This document shows, piece by piece, positions 53,267 through 62,270 of a DNA stretch of 64,000 nt. The DNA comes from Rhodospirillaceae bacterium. Lineage in GTDB: Bacteria > Pseudomonadota > Alphaproteobacteria > Bin65. Positions within the stretch are counted from its first letter, which is position 1. The number at the start of each line of letters is the position of its first letter. The translations under genes and the position numbers were made by a program. The stretch lies in the NCBI GenBank assembly GCA_028819475.1, contig JAPPLJ010000039.1:37265-101264 (forward strand). The letters are read 5' to 3'. The notes beneath the pieces are model-generated. The model did not search any database. It was given only the letters and a program-made list of their open reading frames with translations, and was not told the origin of the DNA.

Positions 53267-54075
53267 CAGACGTCGAGTCTGCCTTCCAGGAGCACCGCGC
53301 GGAGTTCGGCGGCAGCATCGCGCAGCATCGGCACATGCCGCCTGGCGTCATCCAACGACATGCGGTGCATCGGGCCGTGCACCGCCAGAGTCGCGACCAG
53401 GCGGCCCTTTTCGTCTTCGATCGGCACGGCTACCGCGACCATGCCTTGCACGAGTTCTTCATTGTCTGTTCCCACCCCGTTTTTCCGTATCCGCTCAAGC
53501 GCGGTCAGCAATCTTTCCGGATCGGTTATGGTGTTGACCGCGAGCGGCTCCAGTCTCAGTGAATGAACCAAGCGGCGGCGCTGCGCTCTCCGCAGCGTAC
53601 TCAGGTAGAGCTTGCCGCTGGCCGAACCGTGGAACGGCACCGTCGCCCCCACCGGCAACTGGATGCGCAGCGGCCAGCGCGTCTCGACCCGGTCCAGATA
53701 AAACATGCCCTCCCTGTCCGGAATTGTGATGTTGCAGGTCTCTCCGATGGTCTCCGAGAGGCGCCGAAGGATGGCGATCCGGGCCTGCAGGTATCGGGAG
53801 AACACGCCGAGGCGGCCGGTAAACGCAGCGAGGCGCCGGCCCGGCAGCACCCGTTTGCCGTCCATATCCCGGACCAGCCATCCGGCTTCCAGCAGTTGCT
53901 GGCATATCCGGTGGATGGTTGCTTTCGGGAGATTGAGGCGGTCGTTGATCGCCGTCGGCGTAAGCGGGACGCCGGCATCGAGCAGCGCCTCGATGACCGC
54001 CAGGGTACGAATTCCTGCCGGGAGGCGGTCTTGCTGCAGCGGTGACCCGGGATTCAACAAACGTCCGGCCGACAA
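53263..54075 (-). CDS. IclR family transcriptional regulator
   Basis: 270-aa regulator: winged helix (about 22-80, LTPTAINDRLNLPKATIHRICQQLLEAGWL) and IclR effector domain (about 85-260, FHGSASGKLYLSTL, VAVPIEDEKGRLVATLAVHGP). The start is TTG 54075, directly after the TRAP permease stop (TGATTG). It is the last gene of the TRAP operon, so probably its own regulator and that of the divergent GMC gene. Confidence 0.88.
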   Translation of the reverse strand: MSAGRLLNPGSPLQQDRLPAGIRTLAVIEALLDAGVPLTPTAINDRLNLPKATIHRICQQLLEAGWLVRDMDGKRVLPGRRLAAFTGRLGVFSRYLQARIAILRRLSETIGETCNITIPDREGMFYLDRVETRWPLRIQLPVGATVPFHGSASGKLYLSTLRRAQRRRLVHSLRLEPLAVNTITDPERLLTALERIRKNGVGTDNEELVQGMVAVAVPIEDEKGRLVATLAVHGPMHRMSLDDARRHVPMLRDAAAELRAVLLEGRLDVC

Positions 54076-55542
54076 TCAGTTGTGCTGGAACGTGCCCGCC
54101 CCCTCATGCACGAGCAATATGGTGGAAATGTCGGGCACAAGAGCAACCACCAGCCACACGACCGACAGGGCGATGAAATAAGGCATGGTGTAATACAACA
54201 ATCGGAAGTACGGGATATTGGTGATGCTGCTGGCGACATACAGATTGAGCCCGTAGGGCGGCGTGATGAACCCGATGGCATCGCCGATCAGGAACACGAC
54301 GGCGAAGTGGATCGGATCGACGCCGAACTGGGCGGCGATCGGCGCCAGAATCGGGGCGAAAATGATCGTGTTCGGCAGGCTCTCGAGAATGGTCCCGGCC
54401 AGCAGCACGATCGCCATGCAAACGAACAGCACGGCGTAGTAGCCGCCCATCCCGCCGACGAAATCGGTGAAGAAATCCTTGGCCCCCAGCAGGGTCAAGA
54501 TCTGCTGCATCACGACGGAGATCGCGATCAGCGGCGCGAGAACGCCGGTTATCTGGCCGGACCGCATGATCAGGTCGGGCAGTTCCCGGTACGAAAAACC
54601 CGGAATGACGATCCGCTCGAGATAACCGGTATTTTCGGAATACTGCTCGGCCACCGGATTGCCCCGGCCGGCCCGGTCGGCCGCCGAGAGCGCCGCGACT
54701 TCCTCTTGCTCCTGTTCGATCCAGTCCGCGTCGGCCGTTTTGCCGCGATGAACGTAACGGTAGATCGGGAAGAAGATCAGGCCGACGATCATGCAGAAGC
54801 CCGCGGTCACGCCCGCCGCTTCGGTCGGCGAGAATTTCCCGGAATAGATGCCCCAGATGACCAGGACGATCGCGCCGAAGCCGATCCACGCGCCGATCGC
54901 CGTCTTCACGATGCGGCGGAACTCGATCGAGATCAGATGTCCCCAGCCGTTCAACTGGCAGATCAGCCAGCAGACGAACTGCATGGCGACGATCATCAGG
55001 ATGCCGGGCAGCAATCCGCCGATGAACAGGTCGGAGATCGACAGGTTCATCAGGAAACCGTAGACGATGAAGATGATCGAGGGCGGAATGATGATCCCGA
55101 CCGTGCCGCCGGCCGCGATCGTGGAAGCGGCGAAATTCCGGTCGTAACCGCCCTTGGTCATTTCCGGATGCATGATCGAACCGATGGTGGCGGTGGTCGC
55201 CGAGTTCGATCCCGAAATTGCCGCGAACAGGCCGCATGCCCCGAGCGACGCCATGCCGAGGCCGCCGCGCAGCCAGCCGAGCATGGAATAGGCAAACTCC
55301 GAAAGCCGTTTGGCAATGCCGGCGCCCTTGATCAGGTCGCCTGTCAGGATAAAGAGCGGCAGCGCCAGCAGACCGAAGAAATTGAGCCCCTCGAACAGCG
55401 TTACGCCGAGATTGGCGAGGGTGAAGTCGATTACCAGGCTGACCCCGATGACCCAGAAGCCGATGACGAGGAAAATCGGTACGCCGACGGCGAAAAAGAC
55501 CGTAACGGCGCCGGAAATCAGCAGGATCCAGAACGTCTGCAT
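54076..55542 (-). CDS. TRAP transporter large permease (DctM)
   Basis: 488-aa membrane protein with about twelve helices and DctM features: ALPLFILTGDLIKGAGIAKRL, GCGLFAAISGSNSATTATIGSIMHPEM, IIIPPSIIFIVYG. An unusual insert (about 265-330) is soluble, acidic and Glu-rich (DWIEQEQEEVAALSAADRAG) between two helices; it has no counterpart in short DctM proteins. It is 9 bp downstream of the small permease. Confidence 0.9.
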   Translation of the reverse strand: MQTFWILLISGAVTVFFAVGVPIFLVIGFWVIGVSLVIDFTLANLGVTLFEGLNFFGLLALPLFILTGDLIKGAGIAKRLSEFAYSMLGWLRGGLGMASLGACGLFAAISGSNSATTATIGSIMHPEMTKGGYDRNFAASTIAAGGTVGIIIPPSIIFIVYGFLMNLSISDLFIGGLLPGILMIVAMQFVCWLICQLNGWGHLISIEFRRIVKTAIGAWIGFGAIVLVIWGIYSGKFSPTEAAGVTAGFCMIVGLIFFPIYRYVHRGKTADADWIEQEQEEVAALSAADRAGRGNPVAEQYSENTGYLERIVIPGFSYRELPDLIMRSGQITGVLAPLIAISVVMQQILTLLGAKDFFTDFVGGMGGYYAVLFVCMAIVLLAGTILESLPNTIIFAPILAPIAAQFGVDPIHFAVVFLIGDAIGFITPPYGLNLYVASSITNIPYFRLLYYTMPYFIALSVVWLVVALVPDISTILLVHEGAGTFQHN

Positions 55543-55551
55543 GCCCGCCTC

Positions 55552-56070
55552 CTAGTCGCCGAGCATGCCGGTCTGAATTTTCAGCGGCCGGCCGTTGCGA
55601 TAATCGGAAATATCCTTCGCCACGTTTTGCAGAACCCGCACGATCAACAGGGCGAACGCAAGCGGCGTCACAATATAGAACCACCACTGCATGACTTCGT
55701 CGGTGCCCTGGACGATGGCGAAATTATCCCTGGAAAGCATGACCTGCTTCGCCGTGTAGTAGATGACGATGACGGAAAAGACGATCCAGAGGAGGGCGTC
55801 CAGCAGCAGGCACATCAGTTGCCCGCGCTGGGAGAACCGGGAGCGGATTTCATCGAAGCTGAGATGCGCCCGGATGCGCACATTGTAGGCGCAGGCGATC
55901 CAGACGACCCAGAGAAACAGGTAGATCGGGATGGTTGAAGACCAGGCAACCTGCTCACTCAGCAGGAAACGCCGGATCACTTCGACAAAGATGATCCCGG
56001 CCATGAAGACATACGCGACCAGGATGATGAACCGTTCGATCCGGGCGTCGATCCAACGCAGTAGCCGCAT
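55552..56070 (-). CDS. TRAP transporter small permease (DctQ)
   Basis: 172-aa membrane protein with four helices and the DctQ pattern: ERFIILVAYVFMAGIIFVEVIRRF, then WSSTIPIYLFLWVVWIACAYNVRIRAHLSFDEI. ATG 56070 has GGGAG 5 nt upstream. It works with the large permease and the receptor to move an organic acid. Confidence 0.88.
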   Translation of the reverse strand: MRLLRWIDARIERFIILVAYVFMAGIIFVEVIRRFLLSEQVAWSSTIPIYLFLWVVWIACAYNVRIRAHLSFDEIRSRFSQRGQLMCLLLDALLWIVFSVIVIYYTAKQVMLSRDNFAIVQGTDEVMQWWFYIVTPLAFALLIVRVLQNVAKDISDYRNGRPLKIQTGMLGD

Positions 56071-56266
56071 TGCCGCTCCCCGTTTCCGCCGGCCGAAGAC
56101 GCTGCCGGCGTTTCGCTGCGCCACGCCGATCTAGCCGATTACCCGCGGGTCTGTCCACCGCTACCGCGCCGGCGGGGCGGCAGAATCGGAAAGAGATGAC
56201 GTGCTCCGGAATAGACCCGGAGCCCGCCATTTTGCCTCTAACGCACGCCTCGGGACCGGCTGGCGC

Positions 56267-57502
56267 CTAGCCCTTCCACCAGCGCCGCGGCTCGACATTC
56301 TCGGCCAGCGTGTCGGCCGGAATCTCGCGTGCGACGTCGTAGATATACTTGTAGGTGTCGAGGCCGCCGGACCAGCCGTTCAGCCTCTCGCGCCACCGTT
56401 CCCAGTGTTTGGGCTGGAATTCCGGCGAACACATCTCCTCCGCCTCGCGCCGCGCCGCTGCGCTCATCCAGGCAACACGGACGTTGTGGTTGGCGAACAG
56501 TGTGTTGGGCAACTGCGGATTGGAGAAGCCGACCGTGTTGACCAGGGAGACCTCGTTGGCCGCCTGGACATGGACCTGGGTCAGAAAGGACGATTCCATC
56601 ACGGCGTCCTGCAGTTCGCCGCCCAGCTTGTCGAACGTCTTGCTGCTCATCGCCGTATGTTCGGTGCCGCAGAAGAACTCGAGATTGACGCACTGCGAGA
56701 CCACCGGCGACATGTTGGCGTAAGCCACGGCGGAGGGCCAGGTTTCGGCGCCGTCGACCAGGCCCTGTTTCAGGCCGTCCAGGGTTTCCGCCCAGGCGAT
56801 CGGCGTCGGATTCAGGTTCATCAGCTTCATCGCGATCCGGCCCAGCTGCGTGCCCGTCACGCGGTTCTTCGTGCCGGCCAGTTCCTTCACGCTCTTGACG
56901 GTCGGTTTGTCCTTCCACTTCAGGCCGAGCATGATGCCGCGCAGTTCCGCATGGGAGAACAGGAATTCTATGCCATGCCGCTTGCGCATGGGCTCGCGCA
57001 GGATCTTCATGCTCTTGGGCGAGTACAGGAAGTGATACTGGGCCGCGCGGGACGGGAACATGTAGGCATAGTCCAGCACGTTCAGGTAGGGCGCGCCGCC
57101 GGCCGAGTTCTGCGTCGACGCGGCGTAGATATCGACGATGCCCTGCTGCGTCTTGGTCACGCAATTCAGCTGGCCGCAAATCTGGTTGGAGCCGATGAAT
57201 TCGATCTGGATTTCGCCGTCGGTCCGCTCTTCCAGATCGTTGACGAATTGCAGGCACCCGGCCCGTTCGATCAGCAGATTGCGTTCGTTGAAGCCGGCAG
57301 CGCCGAATTTCAGCTTGAACCGCGCCTTCTTCTTGAAGCGCTTCTTGTAGGTGGAGTTCGCCGCCTCAGCGAGCTGCGGCGCCGTGATCGCGCCGGTCAG
57401 CCCGGCAACCGCGATCAACGTCGACGACAGGCCGAACTGCCCCGATATCCGCAGCATGTCGCGCCGTGAAACGTTCTTCAGTTTTTCCGGGATCGATTGC
57501 AT
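56267..57502 (-). CDS. TRAP transporter substrate-binding protein, Tat-exported
   Basis: 411-aa receptor. The N-terminus has a twin-arginine signal (SRRDMLRIS) before a hydrophobic stretch, unusual for TRAP receptors and implying folding before export. The body shows DctP features (FIGSNQICGQLNCVTKTQQGIVDIYAAS; ETLDGLKQGLVDGAETWP). ATG 57502 has AGGAGG 8 nt upstream. 196 bp before the small permease. The ligand may be a hydroxy or keto acid, given the neighbouring GMC enzyme. Confidence 0.87.
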   Translation of the reverse strand: MQSIPEKLKNVSRRDMLRISGQFGLSSTLIAVAGLTGAITAPQLAEAANSTYKKRFKKKARFKLKFGAAGFNERNLLIERAGCLQFVNDLEERTDGEIQIEFIGSNQICGQLNCVTKTQQGIVDIYAASTQNSAGGAPYLNVLDYAYMFPSRAAQYHFLYSPKSMKILREPMRKRHGIEFLFSHAELRGIMLGLKWKDKPTVKSVKELAGTKNRVTGTQLGRIAMKLMNLNPTPIAWAETLDGLKQGLVDGAETWPSAVAYANMSPVVSQCVNLEFFCGTEHTAMSSKTFDKLGGELQDAVMESSFLTQVHVQAANEVSLVNTVGFSNPQLPNTLFANHNVRVAWMSAAARREAEEMCSPEFQPKHWERWRERLNGWSGGLDTYKYIYDVAREIPADTLAENVEPRRWWKG

Positions 57503-57552
57503 GGATGCTTCCTCCTGATGCATCGGTTAGGAGCCGCCACACCCAACCTTTC

Positions 57553-57605
57553 GACAAAAATGTCAAAGTTTGAGACTGACAATCTCAATAATGGCAGATA
57601 TTGTC
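57553..57605. promoter_or_regulatory. Dyad-rich operator region between TRAP operon and GMC gene
   Basis: Within the 167-bp divergent gap: TTGAGA-N7-TCTCAA (57570-57588, perfect), GACA-AAAA-TGTC (57553-57564, perfect) and GACAAT (57578-57583) facing ATTGTC (57600-57605). IclR proteins bind such short palindromes, and the TRAP operon ends with an IclR gene. Inference. Confidence 0.5.
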
Positions 57606-57669
57606 GGTTCTGCAAGCGTTGAGTGACGATGAACGCTATTTTTTGACCGCAGCGCGCAGGTTTGCAGGC

Positions 57670-59274
57670 ATGGGCTATGACTATGTCATCGTTGGCGCCG
57701 GTTCGGCCGGCTGCGTGCTCGCCAACCGCCTGTCTGCCGACCCTTCGAAAAACGTGCTGCTGCTCGAGGCCGGCGGCGAGGACCGCAACCCCTGGATCCA
57801 TGTGCCGGTCGGCTATTTCAAGACCATGCACAACCCAAGCACCGACTGGTGCTACCGGACCGACTCCGATCCCGGCCTGAACGGGCGCACCCTGGACTGG
57901 CCCCGCGGAAAGGTGCTGGGCGGCTCCAGCGCCATCAACGGCCTGTTGTACGTCCGCGGACAGAAGGAAGACTACGACTATTGGCGCCAGCTCGGTAACG
58001 AGGGATGGTCATACGACGAAGTTCTGCCATATTTCCGCCGCGCCGAGGATCAGGAGCGCGGCGCCGACCCGTTCCACGGTACCGGCGGGCCGCTTGCCGT
58101 CTCGGACATGCGCGCCCGGCGCGACGTCTGCGAAGCCCTGATTGCCGCGGCGGAAGAACTCGGCATTCCGCGCAACGACGATTTCAACGGAGACCGGCAG
58201 GAGGGCGCCGGTTATTTCCAGCTCACGGCGCGCAACGGCAGGCGCTGCTCGGCCGCCACAGCCTATCTCAAGCCGGTACGCTCCCGCAGGAACCTGGAGG
58301 TCGTCACCGGCGCACTGGCGGAGCGTCTGCTGTTCGACGAGGCCGGCCCGCGAACCGCAACCGGTATCGCCTACTCCGTCAGCGGCGAACGACGGCAGGC
58401 GACGGTGCGCGGCGGCGGTGAAATAATCCTCTCGGCCGGCGCCATCGGTTCGCCGCAGCTTCTCCAACTCTCCGGCATCGGTCCCGGTTCCCTCCTGAGC
58501 GACCTCGGCATCGCGGTCCGGCATGAATTGCCGGGCGTCGGAGAGAACCTGCAGGATCATCTCCAGGTGCGCTCGGTGTACGAGGTCAACGTCCCGACGC
58601 TGAACGACGAGATCAACAACCTGATCCGCCGGACTGCGATCGGTTTGCGCTACATCCTCACCCGGCGCGGGCCGATGGCGATGGGCGCCAGCCAGGTGTG
58701 CATTTTCTGCAAGACGCGGCCGGAGTTGTCGACGCCGGATATCCAGTTCCATTTCCAGCCTCTCAGCGCCGACAAGCCGGGCCTGAAAATGCACCCGTTC
58801 TCCGGGATCACCATGTCGGTTTGCCAACTGCGCCCCGAAAGCCGCGGGCGCATTGCGATCCGCTCGCCGGACCCGGCCGCATATCCGTCGATCCAGCCCA
58901 ATTACCTGGCGACAGAGCTCGACCGGCGCACGGTCGTCGACGGCCTCAAGATGACCCGCAGGCTGATCGGCACCGGCGCCCTGTCGAAATTCGTCCTGCG
59001 CGAGCATCTGCCGGGCACGGAGGTTCAGTCGGACAAGGACCTGCTCGACGCCGCGCGCAACATCTCCCAGACCATCTACCATCCGACCAGTTCATGCCGC
59101 ATGGGCAGGGACCCGCTGTCAGTGGTCGATCCCCGGTTCCGGGTTCACGGCCTGGCCGGCCTGCGCGTCGTCGACGCCTCCGCCATGCCGTCGATCACCT
59201 CCGGCAACACCAACGCGCCGACGATCATGATGGCGGAGAAGGCAAGCGACCTGATACTGGAGGATTCGGGCTGA
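57670..59274 (+). CDS. GMC-family FAD oxidoreductase (choline dehydrogenase-like)
   Basis: 534-aa flavoprotein. FAD-binding GAGSAG (9-14) and LLEAGGED; GMC signatures RGKVLGGSSAINGLLYVRG and SAGAIGSPQLLQLSGIG; catalytic histidine in YHPTSSCRMG and partner Asn in SGNTNAPT. Oxidises an alcohol to an aldehyde. Similarity to choline dehydrogenase is of family level; betA is not assigned because no betaine genes adjoin it. Divergent from the TRAP operon and likely acts on its substrate. Confidence 0.9.
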   Translation: MGYDYVIVGAGSAGCVLANRLSADPSKNVLLLEAGGEDRNPWIHVPVGYFKTMHNPSTDWCYRTDSDPGLNGRTLDWPRGKVLGGSSAINGLLYVRGQKEDYDYWRQLGNEGWSYDEVLPYFRRAEDQERGADPFHGTGGPLAVSDMRARRDVCEALIAAAEELGIPRNDDFNGDRQEGAGYFQLTARNGRRCSAATAYLKPVRSRRNLEVVTGALAERLLFDEAGPRTATGIAYSVSGERRQATVRGGGEIILSAGAIGSPQLLQLSGIGPGSLLSDLGIAVRHELPGVGENLQDHLQVRSVYEVNVPTLNDEINNLIRRTAIGLRYILTRRGPMAMGASQVCIFCKTRPELSTPDIQFHFQPLSADKPGLKMHPFSGITMSVCQLRPESRGRIAIRSPDPAAYPSIQPNYLATELDRRTVVDGLKMTRRLIGTGALSKFVLREHLPGTEVQSDKDLLDAARNISQTIYHPTSSCRMGRDPLSVVDPRFRVHGLAGLRVVDASAMPSITSGNTNAPTIMMAEKASDLILEDSG

Positions 59275-59325
59275 CGCCGGTTCCGTTCCACGGCGCATGC
59301 CCGACCGGAGCGGGGCGTGTTGCAA

Positions 59326-60081
59326 TCAGATCGCGGTCATGCCGCCGTCCGGCGTTATCACCGACCCGGTGCAGAAACTCGCCTCGTCCGAAAGCAGGAA
59401 ACAGATCGGGGCCGCGATTTCCTCCGGGGCCGCGATCCGTTTCTGCGGCGTGTCGGCGACGACCTGCGCCGCGCCCTTGTCGAAGTCGCCGCCTCCCCGT
59501 TCGACATAGGCGGCTTCGGTAAGCCCGGTCCGCACCACGCCGGGCGCGACGACGTTGACGCGGATCCGGTCCCCGGCCAATTCGAGCGCGAGCTGCCGGG
59601 ACATGGAAAGGATCGCACCCTTGGCGGCGGTGTAGGCCACGAGGTTCATCCGTCCCACATGCGCCGCGATGGATGACACGTTGACGATCGAACCGCCGCC
59701 CTGGGCGCGCAGCGCCGGCACGGCGGCCTTGCATACGAGAAAAGTTCCCGTCGCGTGGACAGCGATCATCCGGTTCCACCGCTCGATCGAATAGTCGTCG
59801 ATCGGACCGAAATCGGCGTGTCCGGCAGCGTTCAGGACAGCATCGATCCGCCCCAGCCTCTTTCGGGTCTCGGCAACGGCGCGGTTCACCGATTCTTCGC
59901 TGGAGACGTCGCAGTGGATTCCGATAGCGCCGTCCAGCGAAGCGGCCATGTCCGCCGCCCGCTCGCCGTCGATGTCGGCCACCGCGACGCGGCCCCCTTC
60001 GGCCGAAAATTGCCGCGCCGCAGCCGCGGCGATGCCGGAGCCGGCACCGGTGGCAAACAGCACTCGATCCGTGAATCTCAT
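59326..60081 (-). CDS. Short-chain dehydrogenase/reductase (classical)
   Basis: 251-aa NAD(P)-dependent oxidoreductase. TGAGSGI cofactor loop (11-17), NAAG (84-87), catalytic S137, Y150 and K154 (YTAAK), all intact. The C-terminal CTGSVITPDGGM is standard. Aspartate after the second strand (ADID) favours NAD. ATG 60081 is used. It is 55 bp downstream of another SDR gene and convergent with the GMC gene. Confidence 0.9.
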   Translation of the reverse strand: MRFTDRVLFATGAGSGIAAAAARQFSAEGGRVAVADIDGERAADMAASLDGAIGIHCDVSSEESVNRAVAETRKRLGRIDAVLNAAGHADFGPIDDYSIERWNRMIAVHATGTFLVCKAAVPALRAQGGGSIVNVSSIAAHVGRMNLVAYTAAKGAILSMSRQLALELAGDRIRVNVVAPGVVRTGLTEAAYVERGGGDFDKGAAQVVADTPQKRIAAPEEIAAPICFLLSDEASFCTGSVITPDGGMTAI

Positions 60082-60136
60082 CCCGGCCTCGGCCTCCTCC
60101 GCGCGCCGCCAGCGAGGTCTCGGGGACGCGTTTGCC

Positions 60137-60889
60137 TCACCGCAGGGTGGCCCCGCCGTCCACGATGACGATCTCTCCCGTGATGTAGCTTGCCCGCGGC
60201 GACGCAACAAAAACGATCACGTCGGCCAGTTCCTTCGGGTCCGCGAGCGCGCGGAGCGGAATCGATTCCTTCAGCTGCCGGGTCTGTTCGTCGGTGGCGA
60301 ACCGGGCCAGACGTTCGCCTTCGACGAATCCGGGGCTGACGCCGACGACCCGGACGCCCGAGCCGGCAACTTCCTTGGCCAGGACCCGCGTGAAGCTGCG
60401 CAGCCCCGAGTTTGCCGCGCTCCCCGCGGGGTTGACGGTCACCACGATCTCGGTGGCGATCCCGATCACGTTGACGATCGCGCCCGAGCCGCGTTCGACC
60501 ATGTGGGCAGCGACCCTGGTGCAGAGCTGCGAGGTGCCGACGACCTTGATCCGGTAATCCCGCTCGTACACGTCCGGCGGAATCTCCCAGACCGGCGCAT
60601 AGGTGACGTCGCCCCCGGCGGCGCAGACCAGGATGTCGATCGCGCCGCCCAGAAGCTCCTCAGCGCGCCCGGCTGCCGCCGCTGTCGACGCCTCGTCGCG
60701 CAGATCGATTTCCACCATGCCGTGCACGTCGAGCCCTGCAGCGCCCAGCGTCCCGGCCATCCGGGCGGCAGAGCGGGCGCCGGCTACGACCCGCGCCCCT
60801 TCCGCCAGCAGCCGCTCGACGGTCGCCCGCCCGATGTCGCCGGTTGCGCCGACGACGAACGCGCCGCGCCCCTCGATCTCAAGATCCAT
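60137..60889 (-). CDS. Atypical SDR lacking the Ser-Tyr-Lys catalytic residues
   Basis: 250-aa SDR-fold protein with a good cofactor loop (GATGDIG, 14-20) and C-terminal TGEIVIVDGGATL. Aligned with the neighbour, the catalytic Ser, Tyr and Lys become G143, G156 and N160 (NPAGSAAN). Intact length and codon use argue against decay. A set of SDRs with a GS-xxN pattern is known from memory in other alphaproteobacteria; their chemistry is unclear. ATG 60889 is used; longer readings cover the neighbour's strand only as shadow. Confidence 0.82.
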   Translation of the reverse strand: MDLEIEGRGAFVVGATGDIGRATVERLLAEGARVVAGARSAARMAGTLGAAGLDVHGMVEIDLRDEASTAAAAGRAEELLGGAIDILVCAAGGDVTYAPVWEIPPDVYERDYRIKVVGTSQLCTRVAAHMVERGSGAIVNVIGIATEIVVTVNPAGSAANSGLRSFTRVLAKEVAGSGVRVVGVSPGFVEGERLARFATDEQTRQLKESIPLRALADPKELADVIVFVASPRASYITGEIVIVDGGATLR

Positions 60890-60963
60890 GACTGATCCGC
60901 CGCTCCCGGTCCGGTGGTCCGCCTGTTTCGGGGAATTCGCTTCCGTGCAATGGACTGTCGCCT

Positions 60964-62256
60964 CTACGCCTGCCTTCGCGGTTTCGCCTCGAACTCGATA
61001 TGCAGTTCCTTCAAGGCCCGCAGGAACATGTGCGGCGCGTAGCTGAGTTCGCCCTGTTCGGGAGCCAGCCGGAAATCGTCGATCCGGTCGATGAACGCCT
61101 GGAACCCGCAATGCAGTTCCCGCCGGGCGAGAGAGGCGCCGAGACAATGGTGCGTTCCGGAACCGAAAGCCAGATGGCTTGCGGCGTTGGCCCGCTCCAG
61201 ATCGAGGCGCGCCGCCTCCGGAAACTGGCGCTCGTCGCGATTTGCGGCGCCGTAGCCAGCCATGATGCGGCTCCCTTTGGGAATGCGGACGCCGCAGAGG
61301 TCGAGGTCCCTGGCTGCAAACCGGAACAGGAACTGGACCGGGCTCTCCAGCCTGAGAACCTCCTCGACGAACGTGCGCAGGTACCTGTCGGGGTCGGCCT
61401 TGAGCCGGCGCCACGCCCCCGGATTCTGAATGAGGAGGAGTATGCCCCCTGACAGCGCATTGGTCGTGGTCTCCGCTCCGCCGACGAAGGTATCGGTCAT
61501 CATCTCGGCGTGCAGTTCATTGTCGTTCAGCGTGCGGCCCCATTCGGGAATCTCGGTATTCACCAGGTGGCTGAGCAGTGTGTCGTCTGGCTCCTCGCGC
61601 AGGCGCTCGAAGATGGGCTGGAAATAGTGCTGCATCTCGATTTCCATCTCCGTCGCCCACACATCCGTTTCCTCGCCGTGCATGAGGCTCAATCTTTGAA
61701 CGTAGGCGTCGGTCCAGGCCTTGATGCGCCACATATCCTCCTCGCGCGCGCCGACCTGATGAATAATGACGATGAGGGGCAGCGGGATCGCGAATTCCCG
61801 CACCCAATCGCACCGGCCCCGGTCGATGAAGCCGTCGACCAGCCGTTCGCTGACCTCGCGCACGAACGGTTCCATCTGCTTGATCTTGCTTGCCCGATAC
61901 GCCTGCTCGAACAGCTTCCGCATCTGCCTGTGGTTCGGGTCGTCGCGTTTTGCCAGGTTGGGCGCGGGATACCATCCCTTCTTTTCGTAAAGGTTTCGAA
62001 GGAGTTCGGTGCGTTCCTGCGTAACGAACATCTGTTCCGGGTCCGGAATGTTGCTGAAGCGCTCCGTGTCGAGAAGAACCTCCTTCAGGATTTCGTAGCG
62101 GGAAATCACGAAGTAACCGGTGTTCGGATCGTGCCAGACCGGCGCCTCCTCGCGCAGCTTATCGTAGGCGGCATACGGGCAGTTCTGCGTCTCCGCCCGG
62201 CGCAGGTCGATATCGAGCGCGTGTGCCCGTTCTGGAACCCGGTCCGCTGCCGTCAT
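60964..62256 (-). CDS. Cytochrome P450
   Basis: 430-aa soluble P450 monooxygenase. Oxygen-activation helix GGAETTTNA (259-267), ExxR (E299-R302) and heme loop FGSGTHHCLG with axial Cys C371. Class typical of bacterial three-component systems; the reductase and ferredoxin are not nearby. GGAGG precedes ATG 62256. 14 bp downstream of the thiolase-like gene, so it belongs to that operon and may hydroxylate a lipid-like substrate. Confidence 0.92.
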   Translation of the reverse strand: MTAADRVPERAHALDIDLRRAETQNCPYAAYDKLREEAPVWHDPNTGYFVISRYEILKEVLLDTERFSNIPDPEQMFVTQERTELLRNLYEKKGWYPAPNLAKRDDPNHRQMRKLFEQAYRASKIKQMEPFVREVSERLVDGFIDRGRCDWVREFAIPLPLIVIIHQVGAREEDMWRIKAWTDAYVQRLSLMHGEETDVWATEMEIEMQHYFQPIFERLREEPDDTLLSHLVNTEIPEWGRTLNDNELHAEMMTDTFVGGAETTTNALSGGILLLIQNPGAWRRLKADPDRYLRTFVEEVLRLESPVQFLFRFAARDLDLCGVRIPKGSRIMAGYGAANRDERQFPEAARLDLERANAASHLAFGSGTHHCLGASLARRELHCGFQAFIDRIDDFRLAPEQGELSYAPHMFLRALKELHIEFEAKPRRQA

Positions 62257-62270
62257 GGAGCCTCCGCCGT

